From a bacterium (lineage in GTDB: Bacteria; Planctomycetota; Planctomycetia; Pirellulales; Pirellulaceae): 64,000 nt of DNA. Shown here piece after piece: positions 54,966 to 62,659 of the stretch (position 1 is its first letter; every line of letters starts with the position of its first letter). The DNA is taken from the NCBI GenBank assembly GCA_016124445.1, contig WGNR01000012.1:434001-498000 (forward strand). The letters run 5' to 3'. Under the pieces are notes generated by a model. It made no database searches and was not told the origin of the DNA. It worked only from the letters and a program-made list of their open reading frames with translations. A program made the translations under genes and the position numbers.

Positions 54966-54992
54966 AGCCGTTATTTCTCTAGAATAACGGCT
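54966..54992 (+). promoter_or_regulatory. Hairpin in the panD leader
   Basis: A 10-bp stem (AGCCGTTATT with AATAACGGCT, 7-nt loop) lies 45 nt before the panD ATG, with no T-run after it. It may affect panD translation or mRNA stability. Confidence 0.45.
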
Positions 54993-55037
54993 TCACGATT
55001 CCATCAGACTAGCGTCTCAACCAACGAAAGCCGTGGG

Positions 55038-55424
55038 ATGCTCCGTACGTTTCTTCGATCGAAAATTCACCGAGCGACCGTAACTCAGGCCGATCTGAAT
55101 TACGTGGGCAGCATCACCATCGATTCCAACCTTTTGGAAGCGGCGGAAATCCTACCTCACGAACAGGTTGACGTCCTGAATGTTACCAACGGCCAGCGTT
55201 TGACCACCTATGCCATCCCCGGCGAGGCAGGTTCTGGAATCATCGGTATCAACGGAGCAGCGGCCCATCTGGTGTCTCCAGGCGACCTGGTGATCATCGT
55301 CTGCTACGCCCAGTACACCGAAGCCGAGATCAAGCAGCATCGCCCACGTGTCGTTCTGGTCGATCAGGAAAATCGCGTGACCGACTGCATCGTTGAATCG
55401 GATGCGATGAATTCTTCGCTCTAA
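55038..55424 (+). CDS. panD: Aspartate 1-decarboxylase PanD
   Basis: This encodes 128 residues, the usual length. The self-cleavage site Gly24-Ser25 (YVGSIT) gives the pyruvoyl group on the new N-terminus; Lys9 and the [12 protein letters not shown] stretch belong to the active site. The enzyme makes beta-alanine from aspartate for pantothenate and CoA, and so indirectly supplies the phosphopantetheine used on carrier proteins. It is a single gene; other pan genes are not here. Confidence 0.97.
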   Translation: MLRTFLRSKIHRATVTQADLNYVGSITIDSNLLEAAEILPHEQVDVLNVTNGQRLTTYAIPGEAGSGIIGINGAAAHLVSPGDLVIIVCYAQYTEAEIKQHRPRVVLVDQENRVTDCIVESDAMNSSL

Positions 55425-56063
55425 CGGCGACTTTCTGTGGTCATTCGGACGCTCAGCGATGGCTTTTCTTCAGCGGATGACTTCCTTCGGGCGACAACTA
55501 CCTTCTTTTGCCTGACAAAAACAGGCATTTCCCCGGTTTTCCTCTTTAATATCCACCGCTGTCTCATTCGATTCGCATTTTCTTCGACCACGGATTTGAT
55601 TCGGCTAACCGTACAGGTCCCCCGATATTCTTTGAAAAAGCAGCTTTCCGCCGAAGCGCGAATTACGGTGCCTCATCCGGGTGTCCGCAAAGAGGGGCTT
55701 TTTCGTCCCATACTCGGTTGCGGTTTGGCCGCAAATAAGGCAAATTGTCAGCATCGACCGACGATCGACGCAAGCATATCAAACCCCTGGATGATTTGCT
55801 TAATTCATCGATATTCAAGGAGTTGGGCTAACGCTGTTGCTATCACCTGCTTGGGTGATTCAACGGGGCAGAACGTTATTCCAGCTCTTTTTTTGTGCGC
55901 TCATCTCGAGAAATCATCCTCTCTGCCAACCAATTCTGGGCCTCTGCGAAAATTCTTGGCCCGTTTTGACCTCCCGTGTCAAGCAACCCGCGATAACCAC
56001 TAATGCCAAAGGGCAACCCAGTTATCGAGAACCCAAAACCAATACACGGAAGGAACAATAGTC
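55425..56063. other. Large intergenic region without a supported gene
   Basis: About 639 bases lie between panD and the 104-residue protein gene. A 188-residue ORF from a GTG at 55437 exists, but it has no ribosome site, no recognisable family and little codon bias, so I treat it as chance. The stretch before 56064 has a clear ribosome site for the next gene. It may hold promoters or a small RNA; no hairpin stands out. Confidence 0.5.
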
Positions 56064-56378
56064 ATGGCCAAATTCTATGTCGAATCAGGAACCGTACGTT
56101 TGATTGTCGATGCTGCCGACGCTCGTCGAGCCGCCTTGTGGACGGTGCATCGCGCCCTGGAGCACATCTTGCCCAATGAAGAAGAAGACTTGGATGTCGA
56201 CGCACTTCCTGAAGTCGATCACGACGGTTCGATGGTCTTGGGCGATGTGATGCGTTTGAGCGAAAGAGGCTTCGAGAGCCAAGAGACATTCGTCTACGAC
56301 ACCTTAAACGTCGTCAGCGAATGGAGCCAACTGATGATGGCTCTTTCGAGCATGGAGCATGAGCTGGGCGCGGCATAA
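56064..56378 (+). CDS. Small protein of unknown function
   Basis: This encodes 104 residues with no signal peptide. It starts MAKFYVESGTVRLIVDAADA, which resembles a beta-alpha unit, followed by an acidic centre (EEEDLDVDALPEVDHDGS) and a helical end. A good ribosome site (AAGGAA) lies upstream of the ATG, so it is most likely real. No family is recognised. It converges with pcm, with the two stops 15 nt apart. Confidence 0.65.
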   Translation: MAKFYVESGTVRLIVDAADARRAALWTVHRALEHILPNEEEDLDVDALPEVDHDGSMVLGDVMRLSERGFESQETFVYDTLNVVSEWSQLMMALSSMEHELGAA

Positions 56379-56393
56379 GCCGCCCCGCCTGGC

Positions 56394-57035
56394 TCATGCC
56401 GTTTCCGGTAGAAGCGGAACGAACCGGACCGCACCGTAGTCGTCTTCTTCGTAAGAGCCCTCGCCGGTCTTGTGAATGCAAACCAACCGCTGCGACTCTG
56501 GCACCGCCCCTAAAGGAATTACCAGACGCCCCCCAACGGCAAGTTGCTGCATCAAAGCACTCGGCACATGTTCCCCCCCGGCGGCAACGCTGATCGCGTC
56601 GAACGGGGCCTCGGCCTCCCAGCCTCGCGTTCCATCTCCAAATCGGACATGGACGTTGGGGATCTTCAGTCGGCGAATCGTTTCGGCGGCAGTAATCGCC
56701 AGATCGGCGACCCGTTCGACCGAATACACCTCGCCGGCCAATTCTCCAATGATCGCTGCCGCGTAGCCGCTTCCGGTGCCAATCTCCAGCACTCTGTCAG
56801 TCGGCCGAAGCCGAAGAGCCTGGGCCATCAGCGCGACGACATACGGCTGCGAGATCGTCTGCTTGTGCGTCAGAGGAAGCGCCGAATCAGCATACGCGTC
56901 GTCTCGGAACGGCTCGATGACAAACTCCTCGCGCGAGACACTCCGCATCGCCTTCAGCACGTCAGGATCAGTAATCCCACGCTCGCGCAGCAGAGCGACC
57001 ATCTTTCTGCATTGCTCGTCGAAGTTGATTGACAT
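56394..57035 (-). CDS. pcm: Protein-L-isoaspartate O-methyltransferase
   Basis: This encodes 213 residues, typical for PCMT. Family signs are SREEFVIEPFRDDAYAD, the THKQTISQPYVVALM stretch, the SAM-binding LEIGTGSGYAAAI and DAISVAAGGEHVPSALMQQL. The enzyme methylates abnormal isoaspartyl residues in damaged proteins and starts their repair. The start is ATG at 57035. It lies on the same strand as the DUF1549/DUF1553 membrane gene, about 100 nt downstream of it. Confidence 0.95.
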   Translation of the reverse strand: MSINFDEQCRKMVALLRERGITDPDVLKAMRSVSREEFVIEPFRDDAYADSALPLTHKQTISQPYVVALMAQALRLRPTDRVLEIGTGSGYAAAIIGELAGEVYSVERVADLAITAAETIRRLKIPNVHVRFGDGTRGWEAEAPFDAISVAAGGEHVPSALMQQLAVGGRLVIPLGAVPESQRLVCIHKTGEGSYEEDDYGAVRFVPLLPETA

Positions 57036-57137
57036 GCGAGAAACCCATTAGCAGGATCGTGCGCCTACCTTGAGTTTGCCGCAAAAGAAGCCAAAACGCA
57101 ATCGACTGCGTCCGACTGGTCTGTCCAAGACCAACGA

Positions 57138-59309
57138 TCAGTGGTCCAGAATGAACTCGTTGCTGTTGAGAAGGGCCCACCAGATATCCTGCAGTGCGGC
57201 AGCCTGGTTGGGGCGGGTCTTGAGAATCTCGCCGATCGCGGACGATTCCTTCTTCGTCGGGCGGCGCGACAAGGCCGCCAGGAACAAGTGGTCGACCTTT
57301 TCCTGAATCGGCATCTTGGATGCTGTCACGTTCTTCAACACGGCGGCCTGGGCATCGGTCGCCTTTCGCATCAATCCGCCATTCATCATCAACAGCGACT
57401 GCGAAATGCCTCCGTCCAGCGTGGAGGTCTCGCTGTCTTCGTCGTCCCCCATCTTCTGATTTACCTGGCCCAGCCACGAGTGCCGCTCGCCCAGCGCGAT
57501 AATCGCGTTACCGCGCGACGGCTGATTGGCCAGCATCTGCAGCGAGTGGAACAGCTGTTCAGCTTCCATCTGCCGGGCATAGTAGCGAGCAAACAGCTGC
57601 TTGCCACCATCCGGATTGTCGGCCAAGTTCTCGTCGATCTGGCGGCTGGAAAGCCCGTAAGGCTGAGACAGCGTAATCCAACGCATCAAGCGGCGAAGAT
57701 CGAAATTCGATTCGGCGAAATGCTGCGAAAGCTTCTCGAGCAGTTCCGGGTGCGAAGCAGGGTTGTGGGGCCCCATGTCGTCGACGGGCTGCGTAAAGCC
57801 AACGCCGAAGAAATGCTGCCACATTCGATTGACGGTCACCTTGGGAAACTGGTCCGAATTGACAATCAACTGGGCCAATTCCTGTCGGCGATCGACCTTG
57901 GCCAAATTGCCGGATCGTGGAATCGTCGTGCCGTCAACAAACTGCGGATAGGCAACCTTCAGCAATCCGTTGGGCTGTTCGTAGTACACCTCGCCTGCGT
58001 CGGACTGAGCCGTGTTCGAGAAGTCTCGATCGACAACCGCCAACGCTCCTGTCTTGCTGTCAGTCGCCAGCTTCGTTTGCCGGAAGAAGGCGTTCAGTCC
58101 CCAGTACTTCTCCTGACTCCAACCGGTCGACGGATGATTGTGGCACTCGGCACATTGCATCTGCTGACCCAAAAAGGCCGAACAGGTCTTGGCCGTCGCC
58201 AACTTGGCATCGCCGTCGATCATGCTGACCAGGAAGTTGGTCGCTGGATTGAATTGTTCGCTGCCGGGGCTGGTGGTTCCTTGGGCGGTCAACAAGTCCT
58301 GCACCACCAGGTGGTAAGGCTTGTTCTCACGAAACGCATCGACCAGGTAGCTCTCCAACGCCTGACGGTTGATCGAGCTGTCTTTGCTCATCCCACCGGC
58401 ACGACCGACCAGCAGGTTAGCGAACCGGGCACTCCAGAACGACGCGAACTCGGCCTCGTACTTTTCGCCGCCGAGGATCTCGTCGACCAGCCATTCTCGC
58501 CTGCCGTCCTGGCGGTAATTGACGAACTGCTTGATCTCGTCCACTGTCGGAATGCGTCCCAACAGTTGCAGGTAGGTTCGACGGCAGAATTCATGGTCGG
58601 TAGCATCTGGCGACGGCTTCACGTTCTCGGCCTGCCAGACCGAGGCGACCTGCTGATCGATCTCATCGACGATCTGTCGGTCGGAGAGCTTCAAGCTGTC
58701 GCGAACACGCGGCTGCACGAATCGTGGAGCGACGGTGTTATTGGCCAGCGTCGCAGGCCCCGGCGGCTGGACGATCGGCATCTTCGATCCTGGCTTGGAC
58801 ATCCCGGCATTCGGGGTCGTTTGCTTGGTATTAGAAGCGATTTGCGGAACCTGATCGGTTTCCGGCTTCGCTTGATGATCGCGGGCGCCGCCAGACGGGT
58901 TTTGCTTCCCGTCGGCGGCGAGCGGTATGCCTTGCCCCGGCACAGTATTTTGATCGCTGAAGCTTTGGTAGCCGTAATAGGCAACGCCTCCCAGAATTAC
59001 CAGCAGGCATAGGCTCAAGGCCAACGATCCGATCGTGGCCACCATTCGCCGACGCTGCATTCGTCGACGGGCCGTGTTGGCCCGCGAAGAAGGCTCTGGG
59101 GCTTCGGTTGAAGTCACCGGAGCGGTCGAGTCCGTTGCCATCAAGGTCATCGACAGCGGAGCGCGAGCATGACCGTTTACCGAAGCGTCTTTCGCCTGCT
59201 GCTTTCTTTGCTGATGAGCTTTCGCGATGCGCGCAGAGAGATCCGGCATCTGCTGCTGGCCTAGCAGTTCCTCAAGCAGAGGATCGATGATCGGATCTTC
59301 GTGATTCAT
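57138..59309 (-). CDS. Transmembrane DUF1549/DUF1553 protein, likely ECF sigma partner
   Basis: This encodes 723 residues. A cytoplasmic N-terminal part (1-88) with DPLLEELLGQQ and PDLSARIAKA resembles anti-sigma-type segments; a single TM helix follows (89-113); then a Pro/Thr-rich stretch, DUF1549 (about 205-415) and DUF1553 (about 490-700). A CxxCH at C386-AEC389-H390 could bind heme. The start overlaps the stop of the ECF sigma factor gene by 4 nt. This arrangement suggests that the cytoplasmic part holds the sigma factor and the outer part senses something; that is inference from architecture. The family function is not established. Confidence 0.85.
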   Translation of the reverse strand: MNHEDPIIDPLLEELLGQQQMPDLSARIAKAHQQRKQQAKDASVNGHARAPLSMTLMATDSTAPVTSTEAPEPSSRANTARRRMQRRRMVATIGSLALSLCLLVILGGVAYYGYQSFSDQNTVPGQGIPLAADGKQNPSGGARDHQAKPETDQVPQIASNTKQTTPNAGMSKPGSKMPIVQPPGPATLANNTVAPRFVQPRVRDSLKLSDRQIVDEIDQQVASVWQAENVKPSPDATDHEFCRRTYLQLLGRIPTVDEIKQFVNYRQDGRREWLVDEILGGEKYEAEFASFWSARFANLLVGRAGGMSKDSSINRQALESYLVDAFRENKPYHLVVQDLLTAQGTTSPGSEQFNPATNFLVSMIDGDAKLATAKTCSAFLGQQMQCAECHNHPSTGWSQEKYWGLNAFFRQTKLATDSKTGALAVVDRDFSNTAQSDAGEVYYEQPNGLLKVAYPQFVDGTTIPRSGNLAKVDRRQELAQLIVNSDQFPKVTVNRMWQHFFGVGFTQPVDDMGPHNPASHPELLEKLSQHFAESNFDLRRLMRWITLSQPYGLSSRQIDENLADNPDGGKQLFARYYARQMEAEQLFHSLQMLANQPSRGNAIIALGERHSWLGQVNQKMGDDEDSETSTLDGGISQSLLMMNGGLMRKATDAQAAVLKNVTASKMPIQEKVDHLFLAALSRRPTKKESSAIGEILKTRPNQAAALQDIWWALLNSNEFILDH

Positions 59310-59833
59310 GATTCGTCTTTGAGTTTGAACTCAATACATTCGCGAAGTTGTTGTTTCGCACGTTGCATCAGGTTTTTGGCCCCGTGCTCGCCAATATCCA
59401 AGGCCTCGGCGATCTCGGTGCGGGACTTGTGGTCTTCAAACCGCATTCGCAGCGCCATCCGAGCCCTCTCGGTCAGCCCATCGAGACATTCCGTCAGAAA
59501 CTCGAGCAACTGCTCTGGCTTCTGACTATCCGTCGCGACCCAAAACTGATCGATATTCTCGACAGCCTGGATGTTGGTCTGGCGACCCTCCTTCCGGCGG
59601 CGATCGATCAGCAGGTTTCGAGCAACGGTCCGTAAATAGGCCCGGGTAGCGGCCTCGGTCAGTTGCTCAAACGGCTTTTCCAGGACTTTCAAAAAGGTTT
59701 CCTGGGTCAGATCTTCCGCTTCCTGAGGCGAACAACCCCAGGATCGCAAATATCGCCACACGCTAAGCTGATGTGTGGCAACAAGTTGCGTTACATCAAC
59801 CGCAGACGATTCGTGTTGCGGAAGCTCTTTCAT
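59306..59833 (-). CDS. ECF-type RNA polymerase sigma factor
   Basis: This encodes 175 residues with sigma region 2 (about 20-85, RYLRSWGCSPQEAEDLTQET) and region 4 (about 118-165, RMRFEDHKSRTEIAEALDIG, a helix-turn-helix). There is no extension or extra domain, typical for ECF factors. It overlaps the downstream membrane gene by 4 nt, so it is translated together with its presumed partner. The upstream 434 bases include the promoter shared with the divergent protease gene. The DNA consensus it reads is unknown. Confidence 0.95.
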   Translation of the reverse strand: MKELPQHESSAVDVTQLVATHQLSVWRYLRSWGCSPQEAEDLTQETFLKVLEKPFEQLTEAATRAYLRTVARNLLIDRRRKEGRQTNIQAVENIDQFWVATDSQKPEQLLEFLTECLDGLTERARMALRMRFEDHKSRTEIAEALDIGEHGAKNLMQRAKQQLRECIEFKLKDES

Positions 59834-60267
59834 TAAGAAAAAACGGCTTTAGGCGGCGAAAAGTACTCAGAAAGGCGTGTCAGTTAACAAGATTCGTGCC
59901 GCCGACGGGCAACTGTTCCAGTCTATCTCGAAATCTCCCGAAATGTTCCGTTCGCACCCCGCTTACGATGGGACCTCGATCGCAAACCGTAGGTAATCTT
60001 CCTTGATAGCGTCCTGACGCTTCGGCTGATAGCTGGCTGCGACTTGAGCAATTTTCTTCGTTCTTACGCAATTTCGGCGAATTCGTCACGGATTGCACTT
60101 GTTGGAATTTCGCGATCCAACGACATTGTCCCGGCGCTTTTCCCAACCGCTGGCCAGGATGGCTGCGGCGATAAAGCGTGGCCCATAAATCCCGCGGGCC
60201 CTCGATTATGACCAGGCGTGCCCTGTAACCAGGGCCAACGACAGTTCTCGCTCCAAGGAGGGATGCG
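59834..60267. other. Divergent promoter region
   Basis: About 434 bases lie between the ECF sigma gene (minus) and the thioredoxin-protease gene (plus). It should carry both promoters. A 150-residue minus-strand ORF at 59880-60332 overlaps the start of the protease gene and has no support. No strong terminator or RNA is seen. Confidence 0.5.
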
Positions 60268-61758
60268 ATGAAGGCGGCTACCTCGCTACTACTTCTCTTA
60301 CTGCTAGCGGCTCCGCTGGCTGCGGCTGACACGGTTCTGTACTGCTTTACGGCGGACTGGTGTGTCTACTGTCATCAAATGAAACCGGTCATCGCCCGCA
60401 TGCAACAGGCCGGCTACCCGGTTCAAGTGGTCGATCGTGACAAGCAGCCGCAGATGGCCCAGCAAATGGGTGTGCGCGGTTTGCCTTACTTCGTGCTCGT
60501 ATCCGATCGCCAGATCGTCGATTCGATCGAAGGCGCCACTTCGTTCGATCGATTGACCGGAATGTTTCACGTCGCCAAGCCGCAGATCGGTCCTCCGCAA
60601 GGAGTCGCTCCGATGCAGCAGCGTCCCCCGGCTGGATTGACCCGCGGTCAGTCTCCGCAAAACCCGGCTGTGCAGCCTGCCGTGTTTGGGCAGCAAATGA
60701 ATCAACCGATGCCGCAAAGCGAAGGTACCATTCACGCCACTGCCATGCAGGCCAGCGTGCGTCTGAAAGTAGCCGACCCCGACGGCAACAGCTACGGCAG
60801 CGGAACCGTCATCCATACCCAGTCCAATGAATCGCTCGTTCTGACTTGTGCCCATCTCTTCCGAGATTCCCAGGGCAAAGGCCCGCTCGAGGTAACCACC
60901 TTCCATCAATCCGAAGCGGGCACCAACGTCCCAGGGCAACTGCTAGTTTACGATCTGGACCGCGATGTTGCGTTGGTCTCGATTCGAACGCAATCACCGA
61001 TTACCCCCATTCCGCTCGCCCAGCCGCAACATACGCTGCAAGTGGGCCAGAAGGCATTCAGTGTCGGCTGCGACAATGGCGGACCGCGGAATCTATACGC
61101 CTCACGAATCAACAGTTTGAACCGATACGTTGGCCACGATAACGTTCAAGCCGCGGGTGCTCCTGCCGTTGGCCGGAGCGGCGGTGGGCTGTTTTCCCCA
61201 CAGGGAGAACTCGTTGGCGTCTGCAACGCTGCCGATGATAAAGACAATGAAGGCATCTACGCCGCGATTCCAACAATCTACGCTGTCATCAACAAGGCAA
61301 ACCTGGCCCATCTGTTCCGGAACCGAGCCCCGGTTCAATTGGCTTCCAACAGTGTGCCAGTGAGCAACCAGGTCTATGGTTCGATGCCTTCCGCGCCAGC
61401 GAACAATATCGCTCGCGGACAATCGCAGGAACCATCGGCCCGACCGATTCCGCGCCCAACTTCGTCGACCATGCCCAGCGGCAACATGCCCGGTGCCAAC
61501 ATGGCTACAAGCGGCAACATCGACTCGATCGGCGGACTGAGTCAGCAAGAGCGCGAGATGCTGCATTACCTGCGTGGACAGAAGACCGGCGCCGAAGTGA
61601 CGATCGTTTTGCGCTCTAAAGACACTCCGACCGCGCAACCGGCCGTTTTTCGCCTGCCAAGCAGTCCTTCGCCGGCATTTATGCAGCAAGCCTCGCAATA
61701 TAGCGGAAATTCTGGGCCCATCATGCGTGGGCAAAGCAATCAACGACAAAACCCGTAG
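60268..61758 (+). CDS. Exported thioredoxin-like/trypsin-like protease fusion
   Basis: This encodes 496 residues; the ATG at 60268 has a perfect ribosome site (AAGGAGGG). A signal peptide (1-20) leads to a thioredoxin-like domain (about 22-105) with WCVYCH (Cys32/Cys35) and a cis-Pro in RGLPYF. A Pro/Gln-rich linker (about 106-155) and a trypsin-like domain (about 158-345) follow, with His196 (TCAHLF), Asp233 (DLDRDVALV) and Ser304 (GRSGGGLFS) as triad. A Ser/Pro-rich tail (about 350-496) completes it. A protein folding thiol-disulfide unit joined to a serine protease suggests redox-linked extracytoplasmic quality control. It is transcribed alone. Confidence 0.9.
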   Translation: MKAATSLLLLLLLAAPLAAADTVLYCFTADWCVYCHQMKPVIARMQQAGYPVQVVDRDKQPQMAQQMGVRGLPYFVLVSDRQIVDSIEGATSFDRLTGMFHVAKPQIGPPQGVAPMQQRPPAGLTRGQSPQNPAVQPAVFGQQMNQPMPQSEGTIHATAMQASVRLKVADPDGNSYGSGTVIHTQSNESLVLTCAHLFRDSQGKGPLEVTTFHQSEAGTNVPGQLLVYDLDRDVALVSIRTQSPITPIPLAQPQHTLQVGQKAFSVGCDNGGPRNLYASRINSLNRYVGHDNVQAAGAPAVGRSGGGLFSPQGELVGVCNAADDKDNEGIYAAIPTIYAVINKANLAHLFRNRAPVQLASNSVPVSNQVYGSMPSAPANNIARGQSQEPSARPIPRPTSSTMPSGNMPGANMATSGNIDSIGGLSQQEREMLHYLRGQKTGAEVTIVLRSKDTPTAQPAVFRLPSSPSPAFMQQASQYSGNSGPIMRGQSNQRQNP

Positions 61759-61931
61759 AACCGGGTGATTTATCGATTAATCAGGTTCTGACGACTTCGA
61801 CCTGTTTCAATCCGGAATCTGATGCGGCAAACCGCTAGCCGGTCCCCAAACCGGCGATACGAAACGTATGCTTCCCACATAGCGAGGTAGATACGTCCCG
61901 CTCTTCGTTTCGTAGGTTTTATGGTCTGACA

Positions 61932-62648
61932 GTGTACGTCTTCATCCTTTTTTCTCTGGTCAACCTCTGCGTCGGCTTCGGCGCCGCTGTCCTGTTGGGA
62001 TACGGTCCGCGGCCCTGGTACGCATTGTTCCTGCCGGCTGGCGGAGACGATGTCGTGCAGATTGATGCACTGGAAACAGAAGAAACGCCTGCCGAACCAG
62101 GCCAAGAGCCAGAAGCCGCAGTCAGCGAGCCGGAAACGAAACCCGCACCGCCTGAGCCGAAAGCGAAAGCACCTCCGGCCGAGCCCGAACCTGCCCAGGT
62201 CGAGCCAACGCAAGAGGCGCCCGAACCGGTCGAACCAATCGCGGAAGAAGAAGAGCCGGAACCGGCCGCCGCCGAATCTACCGATCCTGAGCCAACGCCC
62301 CAAACGGAGCCTGAGGCCGAGCCGACCGTAGTAAGTTCTCATCCCGAAGAAGAACCACAACAGTCAGCGGCCGAGTCAGCCGATGCCGACGAAGAAGGGC
62401 ATGGACTGCAAGATTTCCTGGCCGGGCTGAAAGCAGATCCAGACGAGAATACCGACAATAAGGCACCTGCCGAAGTTGCTTCGGCGGACGATATCGAATC
62501 GATGTTCGCCAGCGTTTCCGCTGACAGTTCCTCGGAAGAGGAAGAACCTGCCGACGAAGAAAGCCTGCCGGTGGCCGAGCAGGAAGAAGAAGAGTTGGAT
62601 GACAAGCCGATCAGTCAGGATGACATCGCGGCACTCTTCAATAGCTGA
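61932..62648 (+). CDS. Membrane-anchored Pro/Glu-rich protein with two FliM-like motifs
   Basis: This encodes 238 residues from a GTG. A single TM segment (about 3-23, VFILFSLVNLCVGFGAAVLL) is followed by a very long Pro/Glu/Ala-rich tail (about 45-180) of low complexity, presumably cytoplasmic or extended. Near the C-terminus two short related motifs occur: SADDIESMFAS (184-194) and SQDDIAALFNS (228-238). They resemble the CheY-P-binding motif at the start of FliM/FliN. I do not recognise the whole protein. It is alone and converges with the helicase gene, with 11 nt between stops. Confidence 0.7.
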   Translation: MYVFILFSLVNLCVGFGAAVLLGYGPRPWYALFLPAGGDDVVQIDALETEETPAEPGQEPEAAVSEPETKPAPPEPKAKAPPAEPEPAQVEPTQEAPEPVEPIAEEEEPEPAAAESTDPEPTPQTEPEAEPTVVSSHPEEEPQQSAAESADADEEGHGLQDFLAGLKADPDENTDNKAPAEVASADDIESMFASVSADSSSEEEEPADEESLPVAEQEEEELDDKPISQDDIAALFNS

Positions 62649-62659
62649 TCGATCCGCCG

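Noticed and set aside
55437..56003. 188-residue ORF from a GTG
   Set aside because: There is no ribosome site, no codon bias and no recognised motif, and the composition is intergenic-like.
57141..59012. 623-residue plus-strand ORF opposite the DUF1549/DUF1553 membrane gene
   Set aside because: It is antisense to clearly recognised domains with a CxxCH motif.
59880..60332. 150-residue minus-strand ORF overlapping the protease start
   Set aside because: It overlaps the strong ribosome site and signal peptide of the plus-strand gene, and has no family resemblance.
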